The notes under the pieces are model-generated. The model was not told the origin of the DNA and did no database searches. It saw nothing but the letters and a program-made list of their open reading frames with translations. From Streptomyces sp. F63 (GTDB lineage Bacteria; Actinomycetota; Actinomycetes; Streptomycetales; Streptomycetaceae), in contig NZ_JAGPXX010000003.1 of NCBI RefSeq assembly GCF_018070345.1, positions 310,001 to 374,000 on the forward strand: a stretch of DNA of 64,000 bases, in the 5' to 3' direction. This document shows positions 1 through 9,532 of the stretch, one piece after another. Positions within the stretch are counted from its first letter, which is position 1, and each line of letters begins with the position of its first letter. A program made the translations under genes and the position numbers.

Positions 1-1
1 G

Positions 2-28
2 CCCCCCGCACGCCGGGCGTGCGGGGGG
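2..28. terminator. Perfect 12-bp hairpin terminator
   Basis: Bases 2-13 pair perfectly with 17-28 across a 3-nt loop. The hairpin lies 45 nt past the stop of the minus-strand SH3 gene at 73-444, so it is its likely terminator. There is no U-tract, as is usual in Streptomyces. Confidence 0.7.
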
Positions 29-72
29 TGCGGCGTCCTGCGGGCGGCCGGTGCGTCAGCGCCGGCGCGCGG

Positions 73-444
73 TCAGCACCAGCGCGGGGCCGGGCCGATG
101 TTCTTGATGTAGCGGGCCGACGCGAAGGCGTAGTGGCCGTCCTTCAGCACGTACCAGCGGTTGTTGCCGTCGATGTTCTGGCCGCGGACCTTGCACTTGA
201 TCTTCACGATGGCGCCGTACGGCTTGGAGCCGACGACGTGCCCGCGCTGGTTGGGCGCGCTGCGGAGCAGCAGGCCGGAGTGCGCGATGATCTTGCCCTT
301 GTAGTAGTGGTGGTGGTGGTAGCCACCGCCGGCGGGGGTGGCGGGTGCGGCGGTGGCCGCGGCGGCGGGGCCGGCGGCGGCGAGGGTGGCGATGGCGCCG
401 GTGGCGACGCCGACCGCGATCTTGCGGAACTTGGACTGCAGCAT
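73..444 (-). CDS. Small secreted SH3-domain protein
   Basis: A 123-residue protein. Residues 1-30 are a Sec-type signal peptide (MLQSKFRK, then an Ala/Gly hydrophobic core ending in AAAA). A His/Tyr-rich stretch (HHHHYY) follows, then about 65 residues resembling a bacterial SH3 domain (LLLRSAPN and RWYVLKDG are typical). Two Cys in the SH3 part and one at the C-terminus could form a disulfide. The start at 444 is chosen because AGGAGG sits 8 nt upstream and it opens the signal peptide; the frame stays open to 546 without an SD. Extracellular or wall location is inferred and the ligand is unknown. The gene is monocistronic and ends before a strong hairpin. Confidence 0.8.
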   Translation of the reverse strand: MLQSKFRKIAVGVATGAIATLAAAGPAAAATAAPATPAGGGYHHHHYYKGKIIAHSGLLLRSAPNQRGHVVGSKPYGAIVKIKCKVRGQNIDGNNRWYVLKDGHYAFASARYIKNIGPAPRWC

Positions 445-2548
<2,104 letters not shown>

Positions 2549-2565
2549 GCGGCCCGCACCGACGG

Positions 2566-2603
2566 CCCGGCCGGCCGGTTACCTGACCGTCCGGCCGGCC
2601 GGG
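2566..2603. terminator. Hairpin after xylanase, 13-bp stem
   Basis: Bases 2566-2578 pair perfectly with 2591-2603, loop of 12 nt. The structure starts 18 nt after the xylanase stop. Confidence 0.6.
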
Positions 2604-2657
2604 TCCCCGCCCCGCGCGCCCGCCGTCGCTCCCCGGCCGGGGCGGCCCCGCGATGAC

Positions 2658-2704
2658 AGCTCCGCCCGGCCTTCCGGTGGTTCCACCGAAGGCCGGGCGG
2701 AGCT
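2658..2704. terminator. Second strong hairpin after xylanase, 16-bp perfect stem
   Basis: Bases 2658-2673 pair perfectly with 2689-2704, with further inner pairing. With the preceding hairpin it isolates the xylanase from the next gene. The rest of the 2549-2882 gap holds the promoter of the following gene, which I could not place. Confidence 0.75.
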
Positions 2705-2882
2705 CACTGCCGTCACGGCGTGACCGCGGGTTACCCAGGTGCCGGGCACCCGGCACGCCACTCCCGCGGAACCGGCCCGCGGCACACCGGAATAGGACAG
2801 GTGTCCGACAGAATCCAGCAGTACGGGGGACAGCGGCCCGATCCGGCAGCCGGCTCCCCGGCACCGCGTCCATGCTGAGCCC

Positions 2883-3908
2883 GTGACTCAGTATGACGAG
2901 CAGAACCCCGCGTACCGGACCGTCCGAGTGACCGCGCTGGAGAGCCCCGTCGCGGCCATGGCGGACCTGGAGGCGTGGGAGGCGCGAGAGACGTACCCGG
3001 AGATCCGCTCGGCCGGCGCGCCGGTGTTCGGGATCGCGCGGGAACGCGAGCAGGGCGGCTGGGAACTCCGCCCCTACTTCTGCGACACGGCACCCCAGGG
3101 TTCGCGCGACGGCCTCGGCGCGCACTTCCGCCTGACGGCCCGGGACGCGGAACAGGCCGGTGACGAGGCCGCGCGGGACGAGTGCCTGCGGGCCGCCGAA
3201 CGGCTGGACTGGGAGCCGCTCGACGAGATGACCGTCCTGGGCGTCCGCTACCGCGTCGTCCGGGCGGAGCGGTTCATCCGCATGGGCCCGGACGGCCCCG
3301 AACCGCCGCGGCCCTCCGACCCGGACCCGGCCGCGCCCGGCGAGTCCGGCGAGATCCCGGACCCGTCCGCCGGCTTCGTGATCGACACGACCACCGCCAC
3401 CGGCATGTCCGAGGGCATCCTCAAGACCGAACTGCTGGGCATGGTCCGCGCGGCCGGCACCGTACCGCCGGACATCCGCGCCGACTCGCTGCGCGCCGCG
3501 CGGACGCACCCCGGAGGCGTGCTCCTCCCCCCGACCTTCATGATCGCCGAGGACTCGGACGGCCACTGGCGGCCCGAATCGGACGGCACCTCGACCACTC
3601 CGCAGGCCGCCCGCGACGGGCTGGCCACCCACTGGCGCGGCCCGTTCTTCCCGCAGCTGCGGAAGCTGACCCCGGAACTGCGCGCAGAGTACGCGGCCGC
3701 CGCCGGCCGCATCTCCTCCGGCCGCCTGGACGAAGTGACGGTGGCAGGCGTGCGCTACCGGGTGGCCCGGGTCGAACGCCTGGTGCGCGTCGGCCCGGAC
3801 GGCCCCGAGAGCCCCCGCCCCTCCGACCCGGACCCGGAACCGCCAATCAAGATCCACGTCCAGCAGCTCAAGGAACAGGGCCTGTGGGAGGAGGACGACG
3901 AGGACTGA
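2883..3908 (+). CDS. Unknown protein with internal duplication (DUF5954-like)
   Basis: A 341-residue acidic soluble protein with no signal peptide or membrane segment, starting at GTG. Two halves repeat the same module: GVRYRVVRAERFIRMGPDGP near residue 120 and GVRYRVARVERLVRVGPDGP near 285, each followed by a PRPSDPDP segment and preceded by PQxxRDGLxxH. I believe it belongs to the streptomycete DUF5954 family, from memory of the family's look and not from a search. It stands alone between strong terminators. Function unknown. Confidence 0.75.
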   Translation: MTQYDEQNPAYRTVRVTALESPVAAMADLEAWEARETYPEIRSAGAPVFGIAREREQGGWELRPYFCDTAPQGSRDGLGAHFRLTARDAEQAGDEAARDECLRAAERLDWEPLDEMTVLGVRYRVVRAERFIRMGPDGPEPPRPSDPDPAAPGESGEIPDPSAGFVIDTTTATGMSEGILKTELLGMVRAAGTVPPDIRADSLRAARTHPGGVLLPPTFMIAEDSDGHWRPESDGTSTTPQAARDGLATHWRGPFFPQLRKLTPELRAEYAAAAGRISSGRLDEVTVAGVRYRVARVERLVRVGPDGPESPRPSDPDPEPPIKIHVQQLKEQGLWEEDDED

Positions 3909-3951
3909 CGGCAGGGAGGACTGACCGGCCCCGCAGCGGCCGTGACATCCG

Positions 3952-3979
3952 CCGGGGTGGGGGGACATCCCCACCCCGG
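3952..3979. terminator. Hairpin, 11-bp stem
   Basis: Bases 3952-3962 pair with 3969-3979 around GGACAT, 43 nt after the stop of the DUF5954-like gene. A strong GC-rich terminator. Confidence 0.7.
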
Positions 3980-4355
3980 TTCACGGGACCGCCGAATGGC
4001 GGTTTCGCCGTACCGGATTGTGCCTCAGCGACTACGCGGTCAACCTCCGCACCGTCCGCACCCCGGCCCGCGCCCGGCTGTTGGGGCGGGCCCCACACCA
4101 CCCGCGGGTCCGGCACCGCCTCCCCGGGCCCGGGAGGCGACATCGCCCTCGCCCGCTCCCACGAGATGCTGATCCAACTCCACGGCGTGCCCGCCGCCCG
4201 GCTCCTCCCGGGCGGTGACCGCCTCTGCCCGGGGAGCGGGCCCCGTCCAAGCACCCGGGGGCGAACGGCAGCCGCCACTCGCTTCGATCCCTTGACGTCA
4301 GGGCGAGATCAACACATCCGTCCCGGCCACCCGTGCCCGCGCGGCCCGACGGGCG
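3980..4355. other. Gene-free stretch, possibly decayed coding DNA
   Basis: About 375 bases between a terminator and the end of the DUF397 gene. No frame has a credible start, SD and codon pattern together. A plus-frame segment around 4141-4210 reads like protein (HEMLIQLHGVPAARL) but lacks a start and may be a relic. Confidence 0.35.
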
Positions 4356-4559
4356 TCACCGCAGTTGGTCGAGGAACGCGTTCCAGGCGGTCGGGCTGAA
4401 GCGGATCACGGGGCCGCCGGGGCGCTTGCTGTCGCGGACGGGGACGGTGCCGGGGATGTTCCCGGCGACCTCCACGCACTCGTTGTTGCCGCCGCTGTAG
4501 GTGCTGCTGTGCCACATCGCGCCTGACAGATCCGGCGTGCTGCGGACTGCGCTCTTCAT
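4356..4559 (-). CDS. DUF397 protein
   Basis: A 67-residue DUF397 protein with the hallmark WHSSTYSGGNNECVEVA at 16-32, then VPVRDSKRPGGPVIRFSPTAWNAFL. DUF397 proteins are typically encoded just after an XRE-type regulator with a DUF5753 domain and are thought to act with it, in several cases as an antitoxin-like or developmental partner. Here the start overlaps the stop of the upstream DUF5753 remnant by 4 nt (ATGA), so translation is coupled. The partner is truncated, so this copy may be an orphan. Confidence 0.85.
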   Translation of the reverse strand: MKSAVRSTPDLSGAMWHSSTYSGGNNECVEVAGNIPGTVPVRDSKRPGGPVIRFSPTAWNAFLDQLR

Positions 4560-5086
4560 GGTCTGTGCTCCCTGGCCCGGCGTTGGATGACGGCACGGGA
4601 CTCCACCGGGGACAGCGCCGTCGTGCGCACGGCGTCGAACAGCTCCCGGTACCGGGCGACTTCTGCCTCCCGTCCGAACCACATCGAGCCGGTCGGATTG
4701 TCGGCCAGCACCACGTCGAGCGCCCCGTCCTCGGGAAAGCCCAGTACTACATACGGGCCGAACATACTCGCATGCGCGCCACGGGAGAACGGCAGGATCT
4801 GGACCGTCACATTGGGACGCTCGGAGCCGGCCAGGAGATGCCGCAACTGCGCCCTCATGACCTCGGGACCGCCGACTTGCTGGACGAGAACGGCCTCCGA
4901 GAGAACAGCCCAGAACCGCAGAGGAGAGTTGCCGGTCAAGCGTTCCTGACGGGCGAGACGCACACGGACGAACTTCTCGATCTCGTCCGCAGTCTGCCAC
5001 TGCCGCGACGCCACGGTGACGGCCCGGATGTAGTCGGGTGTCTGGAGCAGGCCCGGTACGAGCTGGGCCTGGAAGGTGCGGAGGTC
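4556..5086 (-). pseudogene. 5'-truncated XRE regulator (DUF5753 domain only)
   Basis: The frame reads DLRTFQAQLVPGLLQTPDYIRAV and on to the end of a normal DUF5753 domain (LPFSRGAHASMFGPYVVL, VYLADNPTGS-like VVLADNPTGSMWF). The usual N-terminal helix-turn-helix of about 80-100 residues is missing: upstream of about 5086 the frame becomes a low-complexity antisense reading of a plus-strand ORF and has no start. The only in-frame start is GTG at 5014, inside the domain and without an SD. I read this as a regulator that lost its 5' end to a rearrangement near 5086. It still overlaps DUF397 by 4 nt. It may be translated as a partial protein but could not bind DNA. Confidence 0.7.
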
Positions 5087-5092
5087 GCGGCC

Positions 5093-5290
5093 GTGACGGT
5101 CCGGGCCGGGCAGCGCGTACGGGTCCGGGACGGGTGGCGCACCGTCCGCGCCGTTCGCGGCGAACCGTACGCCTCCGGCGGGCTCGCCGTGGTGCTCGCG
5201 CTCGACGAGGGCCCGTCCCTGCGGCTGCCCGCGGCGGAACCGGTGACCGTACGGGACGGCGGCGACGCTCCGTCGCCCTCCCGGCCCTAG
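5093..5290 (+). CDS. Small protein of unknown function
   Basis: A 65-residue ORF starting at GTG with GGAGG about 8 nt upstream. The sequence (VRAGQRVRVRDGWRTVRAV, then YASGGLAVVLALDEGP) has the look of a small beta-rich domain and normal Streptomyces codon use. It begins exactly where similarity of the opposing DUF5753 frame stops, so it may instead be the 3' end of a larger displaced gene whose start was lost. I do not recognise the family. Confidence 0.45.
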   Translation: MTVRAGQRVRVRDGWRTVRAVRGEPYASGGLAVVLALDEGPSLRLPAAEPVTVRDGGDAPSPSRP

Positions 5291-5430
5291 CGGGGAGGGG
5301 CCCGGGGTCCCCGGGCTGGGGTCCCCGGGCCCGGGTGACCCTCAAAAGCCCGGCATTTTCGGGTGGTGCCGGCTGCGCCGTTCTCCGCACGTGGGGGAGG
5401 ATCATGTCCACCCGTCGTCGTTCCCGTGGC

Positions 5431-5505
5431 ACCGCCACCGCACGGCGCGGCGGCACCGCACGGCGCGGCGCGGCACCGCACGGCACCGCACGGCACGGTA
5501 CGGAA
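5431..5505 (+). repeat. Tandem GGCACCGCACGG-type repeat
   Basis: Short imperfect copies of CGGCACCGCACGG and CGGCGCGG run through this stretch, just upstream of the spermidine-synthase-like gene and in frame with it. If translation started at 5404 they would encode an Arg/Gly/Thr-rich tail. Confidence 0.6.
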
Positions 5506-5562
5506 CCGGAACCGGCACACCCCAACGGGCCCTCGGGGCCCCGGACCCAGGAGAGCGAGCCC

Positions 5563-6279
5563 ATGAGCGCGAGATTCCAGGAACTCGACTGGCGTCCGAC
5601 GCCCATGGGGGAGATCAGCCTGCGCCGCCGCCGCCATCCCGCCTCGGACGCCGATGTGTACGAGGTCAAGCTCAACGACGAGTGGCTGATGTCGAGTATG
5701 TTCACGGCGGGGGAGACCGCCCTCGCCGACCTCGGCCTGGCGTCGTGCGCGGGCGGCGAACTGGACGTCGTCGTCGGCGGCCTCGGTCTCGGGTACACCG
5801 CCGACGCGGCGCTGAAGGACGAGCGCGTCCGCTCGCTGCTGGTCGTGGAGGCCCTGGACGCGGTCGTCGAGTGGCACCGCGAAGGGCTGGTGCCGCTGGG
5901 TGAGCGCCTGACCTCGGACCCGCGCTGCCGTCTCGTCCAGGGTGACTTCTTCGCGGGGGCGGCCGGCGCGGACGGCTTCGATCCCGAGGCGCCCGGCCGC
6001 CGTTTCCACGCCGTGCTCCTGGACATCGACCACTCGCCGGAGCATGTGCTGCACCCGGCCCACGCGGACTTCTACCGGCCCGGGGGTCTGCGCGCACTTG
6101 CGGCGCATTTGCACCCCGGCGGGGTCTTCGCGCTCTGGTCGAACGACCGGCCGAGTGAGGACTTCCGCTCCGCGCTCGCGCGGGTGTTCCCGGAGACCGA
6201 GGCGCGGATCGTCACCTTCGACAACCCCCTCCAGGGCAACACGGCCTCCTGCACGATCTATATCGCGCGGCTCCGCTGA
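5563..6279 (+). CDS. Spermidine synthase-like protein (SAM-type Rossmann fold)
   Basis: A 238-residue protein like the C-terminal catalytic fold of polyamine aminopropyltransferases: VYEVKLNDEWLMSSMF, the nucleotide-binding turn VVVGGLGLGYTADAAL near residues 65-80, LLVVEALDAVVEWH, and DIDHSPEHVL in place of the canonical catalytic Asp region. Such actinobacterial proteins are annotated as spermidine-synthase-like with unproven substrate. The start ATG at 5563 (GGAGA about 10 nt upstream) begins the conserved part. An in-frame ATG at 5404 has a better SD (GGGAGG, 3 nt gap) and would add 53 Arg/Thr-rich residues. Monocistronic. Confidence 0.8.
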   Translation: MSARFQELDWRPTPMGEISLRRRRHPASDADVYEVKLNDEWLMSSMFTAGETALADLGLASCAGGELDVVVGGLGLGYTADAALKDERVRSLLVVEALDAVVEWHREGLVPLGERLTSDPRCRLVQGDFFAGAAGADGFDPEAPGRRFHAVLLDIDHSPEHVLHPAHADFYRPGGLRALAAHLHPGGVFALWSNDRPSEDFRSALARVFPETEARIVTFDNPLQGNTASCTIYIARLR

Positions 6280-6439
6280 ACCCTGGCGCCGCTGGACCAG
6301 CCAGGTGCCCTTGCACACATCTTCGGCCGGCAGCTCCCGGGCAGCGATCCACAACAGCGTGGAACCCGCGGCGGCCGCCCGGACCCGCACCGCCCGGGCG
6401 GTGTCCGTCCGGGTACGAATGCCCGCGGGTCATGCCGCG

Positions 6440-7402
6440 CTATGGTCCGTTGAGCCACTCCAGCCGCTGGCCGTGCGGTCCTGTTAGTGCAAGCGGCTCC
6501 TCGTCCATTGCCAGGACGAACATCAGCCGGTCCTGCGGAACAGGGTGGTGCAGGCGCTGCTGGACCGAGGGCAGCGCCCCAACGGCCTCGTTGGAGATCC
6601 AATGCGCGTGTTCGCCACGCACCGTCTCGGCGAATGCCTCGCGTTCCGGGGCGGACAAGTAGTTCAGCACGGCGCTGTGGAACACCACAGGCGTGGCCCC
6701 CGCAGGCGCCCGCGCCAGCAGCTCCCGGACCGCTTCGTTGAGATCGCCGCGGATCAGCAGCGGCGGCTCCGCCGCGGCCACCTCGACGGCGCCTTGGAGT
6801 GTGCGCAGCCGGCGGGTCTGCCCCGGCCAGATGAGACACTCCAGCCAACGCACGTCCTCGCGATCGCGCACGTCCAATGGATGCAGATCGATGCCGGCCC
6901 GCCAGACGACCTCGGGCGGCACCGCGGGGAGTGGCACCTCTCCTCGTGTTTCGCAGGTGAGCGTGACGGGACTCGTGTCGGACCCGATGCGGGTCCGCCC
7001 GTCGTAGACGTAGCGGTATCGATCCGGGTACAGGCAGAGCCCGGCGGAGGCTCCCACCTCGATCAGCGCGAGCGGCTGGGGAAGCCCGGCGAGCACGGGC
7101 AGCAGGGAGGCGCATCTACCGGGTTCGTTCGTCTGTGTGCGCCGTTCCAGAATCGTCGCGCGTACCCGTGGCCAGTGACCGATGGTCCAGGTCCTGAAGG
7201 CCGAATAGCCGGTGACTGGTCCACCGAGGAATCTCACGGATGCCAGCAGGAGGTTGGGCTGGCGCTTGGGTTGCGGGAGCAGATCGATGAGGGCCGGCAG
7301 CTCGGGGTCGGCAGCGATCCCTTCCGCCAGTTCCACGTAGGTCGTTGAGTGGCCCCCGGCTTCCTGCGCGGCGAAATCGCGGTACCGCTGTCGGGTGTTC
7401 AT
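6440..7402 (-). CDS. DUF2332 family protein
   Basis: A 320-residue soluble protein with the DUF2332 pattern: an N-terminal YVELAEGIAADPELPALI segment, LIEVGASAGLCLYPDRYRYVY near 115-135 (a SAM-methyltransferase-like glycine motif), VVWRAGIDLHPLDV, ARAPAGATPVVFHSAVLNYL near 235-255. The family is common in actinomycetes and uncharacterised; the fold resembles class I methyltransferases, so a methyltransferase role is only a possibility. No SD precedes the ATG; TATGCT lies 9 nt upstream, which fits a leaderless transcript. No operon partner. Confidence 0.82.
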   Translation of the reverse strand: MNTRQRYRDFAAQEAGGHSTTYVELAEGIAADPELPALIDLLPQPKRQPNLLLASVRFLGGPVTGYSAFRTWTIGHWPRVRATILERRTQTNEPGRCASLLPVLAGLPQPLALIEVGASAGLCLYPDRYRYVYDGRTRIGSDTSPVTLTCETRGEVPLPAVPPEVVWRAGIDLHPLDVRDREDVRWLECLIWPGQTRRLRTLQGAVEVAAAEPPLLIRGDLNEAVRELLARAPAGATPVVFHSAVLNYLSAPEREAFAETVRGEHAHWISNEAVGALPSVQQRLHHPVPQDRLMFVLAMDEEPLALTGPHGQRLEWLNGP

Positions 7403-7610
7403 CGATACGCCAGCATAGGGCGGACCCGGAACCCAGGGCGCGCCACCTGGTTACCGGGTGATTGCTGTACGGCGGCGCCGGCGGCTCTCCGGCCGGCCCG
7501 GCGGCGAGTGGGCAGCACCCGGGGCAACGCCGAGTCCGGTTTCATCCGCAGCGGACGACGCGGTAGCCGGTAGCCGGTAGCCGCGGCCGGGGGTCCGTGG
7601 GCCGGCCCCT

Positions 7611-8078
7611 TCACCGGACGTCCGACGACGCCAGGACGATGAAGGACTCCAACGCGTCCTTGGCCCGGCCCCCTTGGGCGCTGAGTTCCGCCTTGGACCC
7701 GGCCCGGGGGATCTCCGAGGTCAGCTCGTAGGCGTGGCGGGCCGCCTCCACCACCGTGGCCGCGCTGGCTGTGAGCTGGACGCGGAACAGCGCGTGCAGG
7801 GCCGTGCCGCGCAGGCGGTGGGCCTCCAGGCGGGCCTCGAAGTGCGCCGGGCCGTCGGGGTCCTCGTCCCGGCGGTGCCACCGGTCGTACTGTCCGCGCC
7901 GGAAGTCGGCCACGGCCCCGGCGAAGTCGCTGTAGACCTGCATGCGTTCGGCCCGCAGCTGCTGCGCGGCGGCGAAGTCCTGGGCGCGGCGGTCGGCGGT
8001 GCGCTGGAAGAAGTGCGTCACGGCGGAACCGAGCAGGGTTCCGATCACGGCGATGAGAGTCGGGAGAGTGGCGTCCAC
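7611..8078 (-). CDS. Single-pass membrane protein, unknown function
   Basis: A 155-residue protein: one N-terminal membrane helix (residues about 5-22, LPTLIAVIGTLLGSAV), then a charged, mostly helical cytoplasmic part (RRAQDFAAAQQLRAERMQVY, HRLRGTALHALFRVQL). Proteins of this plan are common in Streptomyces and uncharacterised. The start GTG at 8078 lacks a good SD; the frame is open further upstream into low-complexity DNA, so it could start slightly earlier. It lies 200 nt downstream of the GntA-like gene on the same strand, with a hairpin-prone repeat between. Confidence 0.6.
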   Translation of the reverse strand: MDATLPTLIAVIGTLLGSAVTHFFQRTADRRAQDFAAAQQLRAERMQVYSDFAGAVADFRRGQYDRWHRRDEDPDGPAHFEARLEAHRLRGTALHALFRVQLTASAATVVEAARHAYELTSEIPRAGSKAELSAQGGRAKDALESFIVLASSDVR

Positions 8079-8186
8079 GCGGAGCAGGACACCACAGACC
8101 CGCCTGCCGCGGGCCCGGTTCCGGACGAGTGGCGCGGGCCGGCACAGCGCCGTCCCGCACCGGGGCCGCGGCCTGCCCGTCGCTCC

Positions 8187-8240
8187 GCCTGCCCGCCTGC
8201 CCGCCTGCCGGCCTGCCGGCAGGGCGGCCGGGCGGCAGGG
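8187..8240. terminator. Repeat-built hairpin between minus-strand genes
   Basis: Four tandem 8-bp units of GCCTGCCC/G (8187-8218) are followed by the inverse GGCAGG-rich segment (8219-8240), allowing a long GC hairpin. It sits about 40-90 nt past the stop of the GntA-like gene and probably terminates it. Confidence 0.5.
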
Positions 8241-8278
8241 GCTTCCGTGTCCGCCGTTCCGTACGGGGGCGGCGAGGC

Positions 8279-9052
8279 TCAGACCATGGCCGCGGGGGCC
8301 ACGGGCGACTCGGGAGTGGCGGGCTGGTACGGGATGCGCGGTACCGCCGGACCGGTGTCCGTGCCGGTGTCCTCGGCGGTGCCGGGCCCGGTCTCCACGC
8401 CGCTCCGGGCCCGGAAGGGGCACTGCCAGTCGGCCGGCTTCCGGCTGCCGGAGTAGCGCCGGGCCTCGGACAGCTGCTCGTACTCCTGGAGATTGGGGTT
8501 GATGTCGCCCTGCAGCTTGATGTCCTGCTTGCGGATCTTGTCGGCCAGCCGGTCCCACATCCCCGCGGCCTTGATCCGCTGGAACTGCACATGGGAGTTG
8601 AAGGCCAGCATGGGGAACGGCGGGCGCCGGCCGAGCCGGACGTGGTTGGGGTGCAGCCCGATCACGAAGAAGGGGTGCCCAGCGACGCTGAACGCGAACT
8701 CACCGGACTGGGCGTCGGAGGAGTAGCCCGGGGCCCAGCGGTAGGTTTCCGCGTCCTGCTCGTGGAGTTCCTGGAGCTGCTGCCAGAGGTGCTGCTCGAA
8801 TCCGGCCTCGTCCAGGTCGCGCGGGCCCTCGAAGGTGGCGATGAAACTGGTGAAGGAGCGGGAGCCCCAGTCGGCGGACCCCACGAACGCTTCGAGGTCG
8901 AGGGCCAGGAGGCGGGCGGACTCGCCGCCGCCGAACCGCTCGTAGTGACGGTGTGTGATGCCGCCCTGACGCCAGGCGGACCGCCCGGCCAGACAAGAAA
9001 ACCTGTCGCCCAGCAGAAACTTCTCAACCTCTGCACGCGCAGAAACGTTCAC
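8279..9052 (-). CDS. GntA/YqcI-YcgG family haem-dependent N-hydroxylase-like protein
   Basis: A 257-residue protein of the YqcI/YcgG family, whose studied member GntA is a haem-dependent enzyme that N-hydroxylates a guanidine-type substrate in guanitoxin biosynthesis. Visible signatures: FSCLAGRSAWRQGG near 20, FIATFEGPRDLDEAGFEQHLW near 70-90, FSVAGHPFFVIGLHPNHVRLGR, FPMLAFNSHVQF, and KLQGDINPNLQEYEQLSEARRYSG near 190-215, then WQCPF. The last 45 residues are a Pro/Thr-rich tail. GTG at 9052 has AAGGAGGG 7 nt upstream and is preferred over GTG at 9073. No other guanitoxin genes are nearby, so substrate and pathway are unknown. Confidence 0.82.
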   Translation of the reverse strand: MNVSARAEVEKFLLGDRFSCLAGRSAWRQGGITHRHYERFGGGESARLLALDLEAFVGSADWGSRSFTSFIATFEGPRDLDEAGFEQHLWQQLQELHEQDAETYRWAPGYSSDAQSGEFAFSVAGHPFFVIGLHPNHVRLGRRPPFPMLAFNSHVQFQRIKAAGMWDRLADKIRKQDIKLQGDINPNLQEYEQLSEARRYSGSRKPADWQCPFRARSGVETGPGTAEDTGTDTGPAVPRIPYQPATPESPVAPAAMV

Positions 9053-9532
9053 GGTTCGCCCTCCTTCCGCCACATCCCACGCGGAGGGCGATCAATTCCG
9101 GCATTCAGGTCCAAGGCGTCCGCCCGGCACACACATCAAAAACCGTGCGATCGCGCAGGTCAAGAGCGTGTTGGGGCGGAGAGAGACGGGTCCCTCCCCC
9201 GCGGTTGACGGAGACGCCACGGCCATTGTGACGGCGCGAAGCCGATCAGCGAAATCCGCTGGCCGGGAGCGCCCTCCGAAGGGCTTCCGGCGGGCCGCTC
9301 CGCGGGGCCGGACGCGACCCGGTGTGGTCGGCCGCGTGCGGGGCGCGGACACGGAGAGTGAAGAAGTGTGCCCCCCCCGGAGAACGGCGAGGGGAACGGC
9401 GACTGCTGCCCCGCGCAACGCCGCCGGCGCGGGAACTCGCGGTTCGGAGGCGGAAGAGCCCTGGAAGGGGACGGGAACGGCCGGGAAGGAAAATGTCAGG
9501 TGCGTGACACTGCTGCCGGGTACCGTGCGCGT

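Noticed and set aside
4356..6026. A 556-codon minus-strand open frame
   Set aside because: Only its last 67 codons (the DUF397 gene) are real; the rest is antisense to the spermidine-synthase-like gene and out of frame with DUF5753.
6280..6439. Small minus-strand gene (frame with LLWIAARELPAEDVCKGTWLV)
   Set aside because: It reads somewhat like protein, but the frame has no SD-supported start and then runs unbroken antisense through the spermidine-synthase-like gene.
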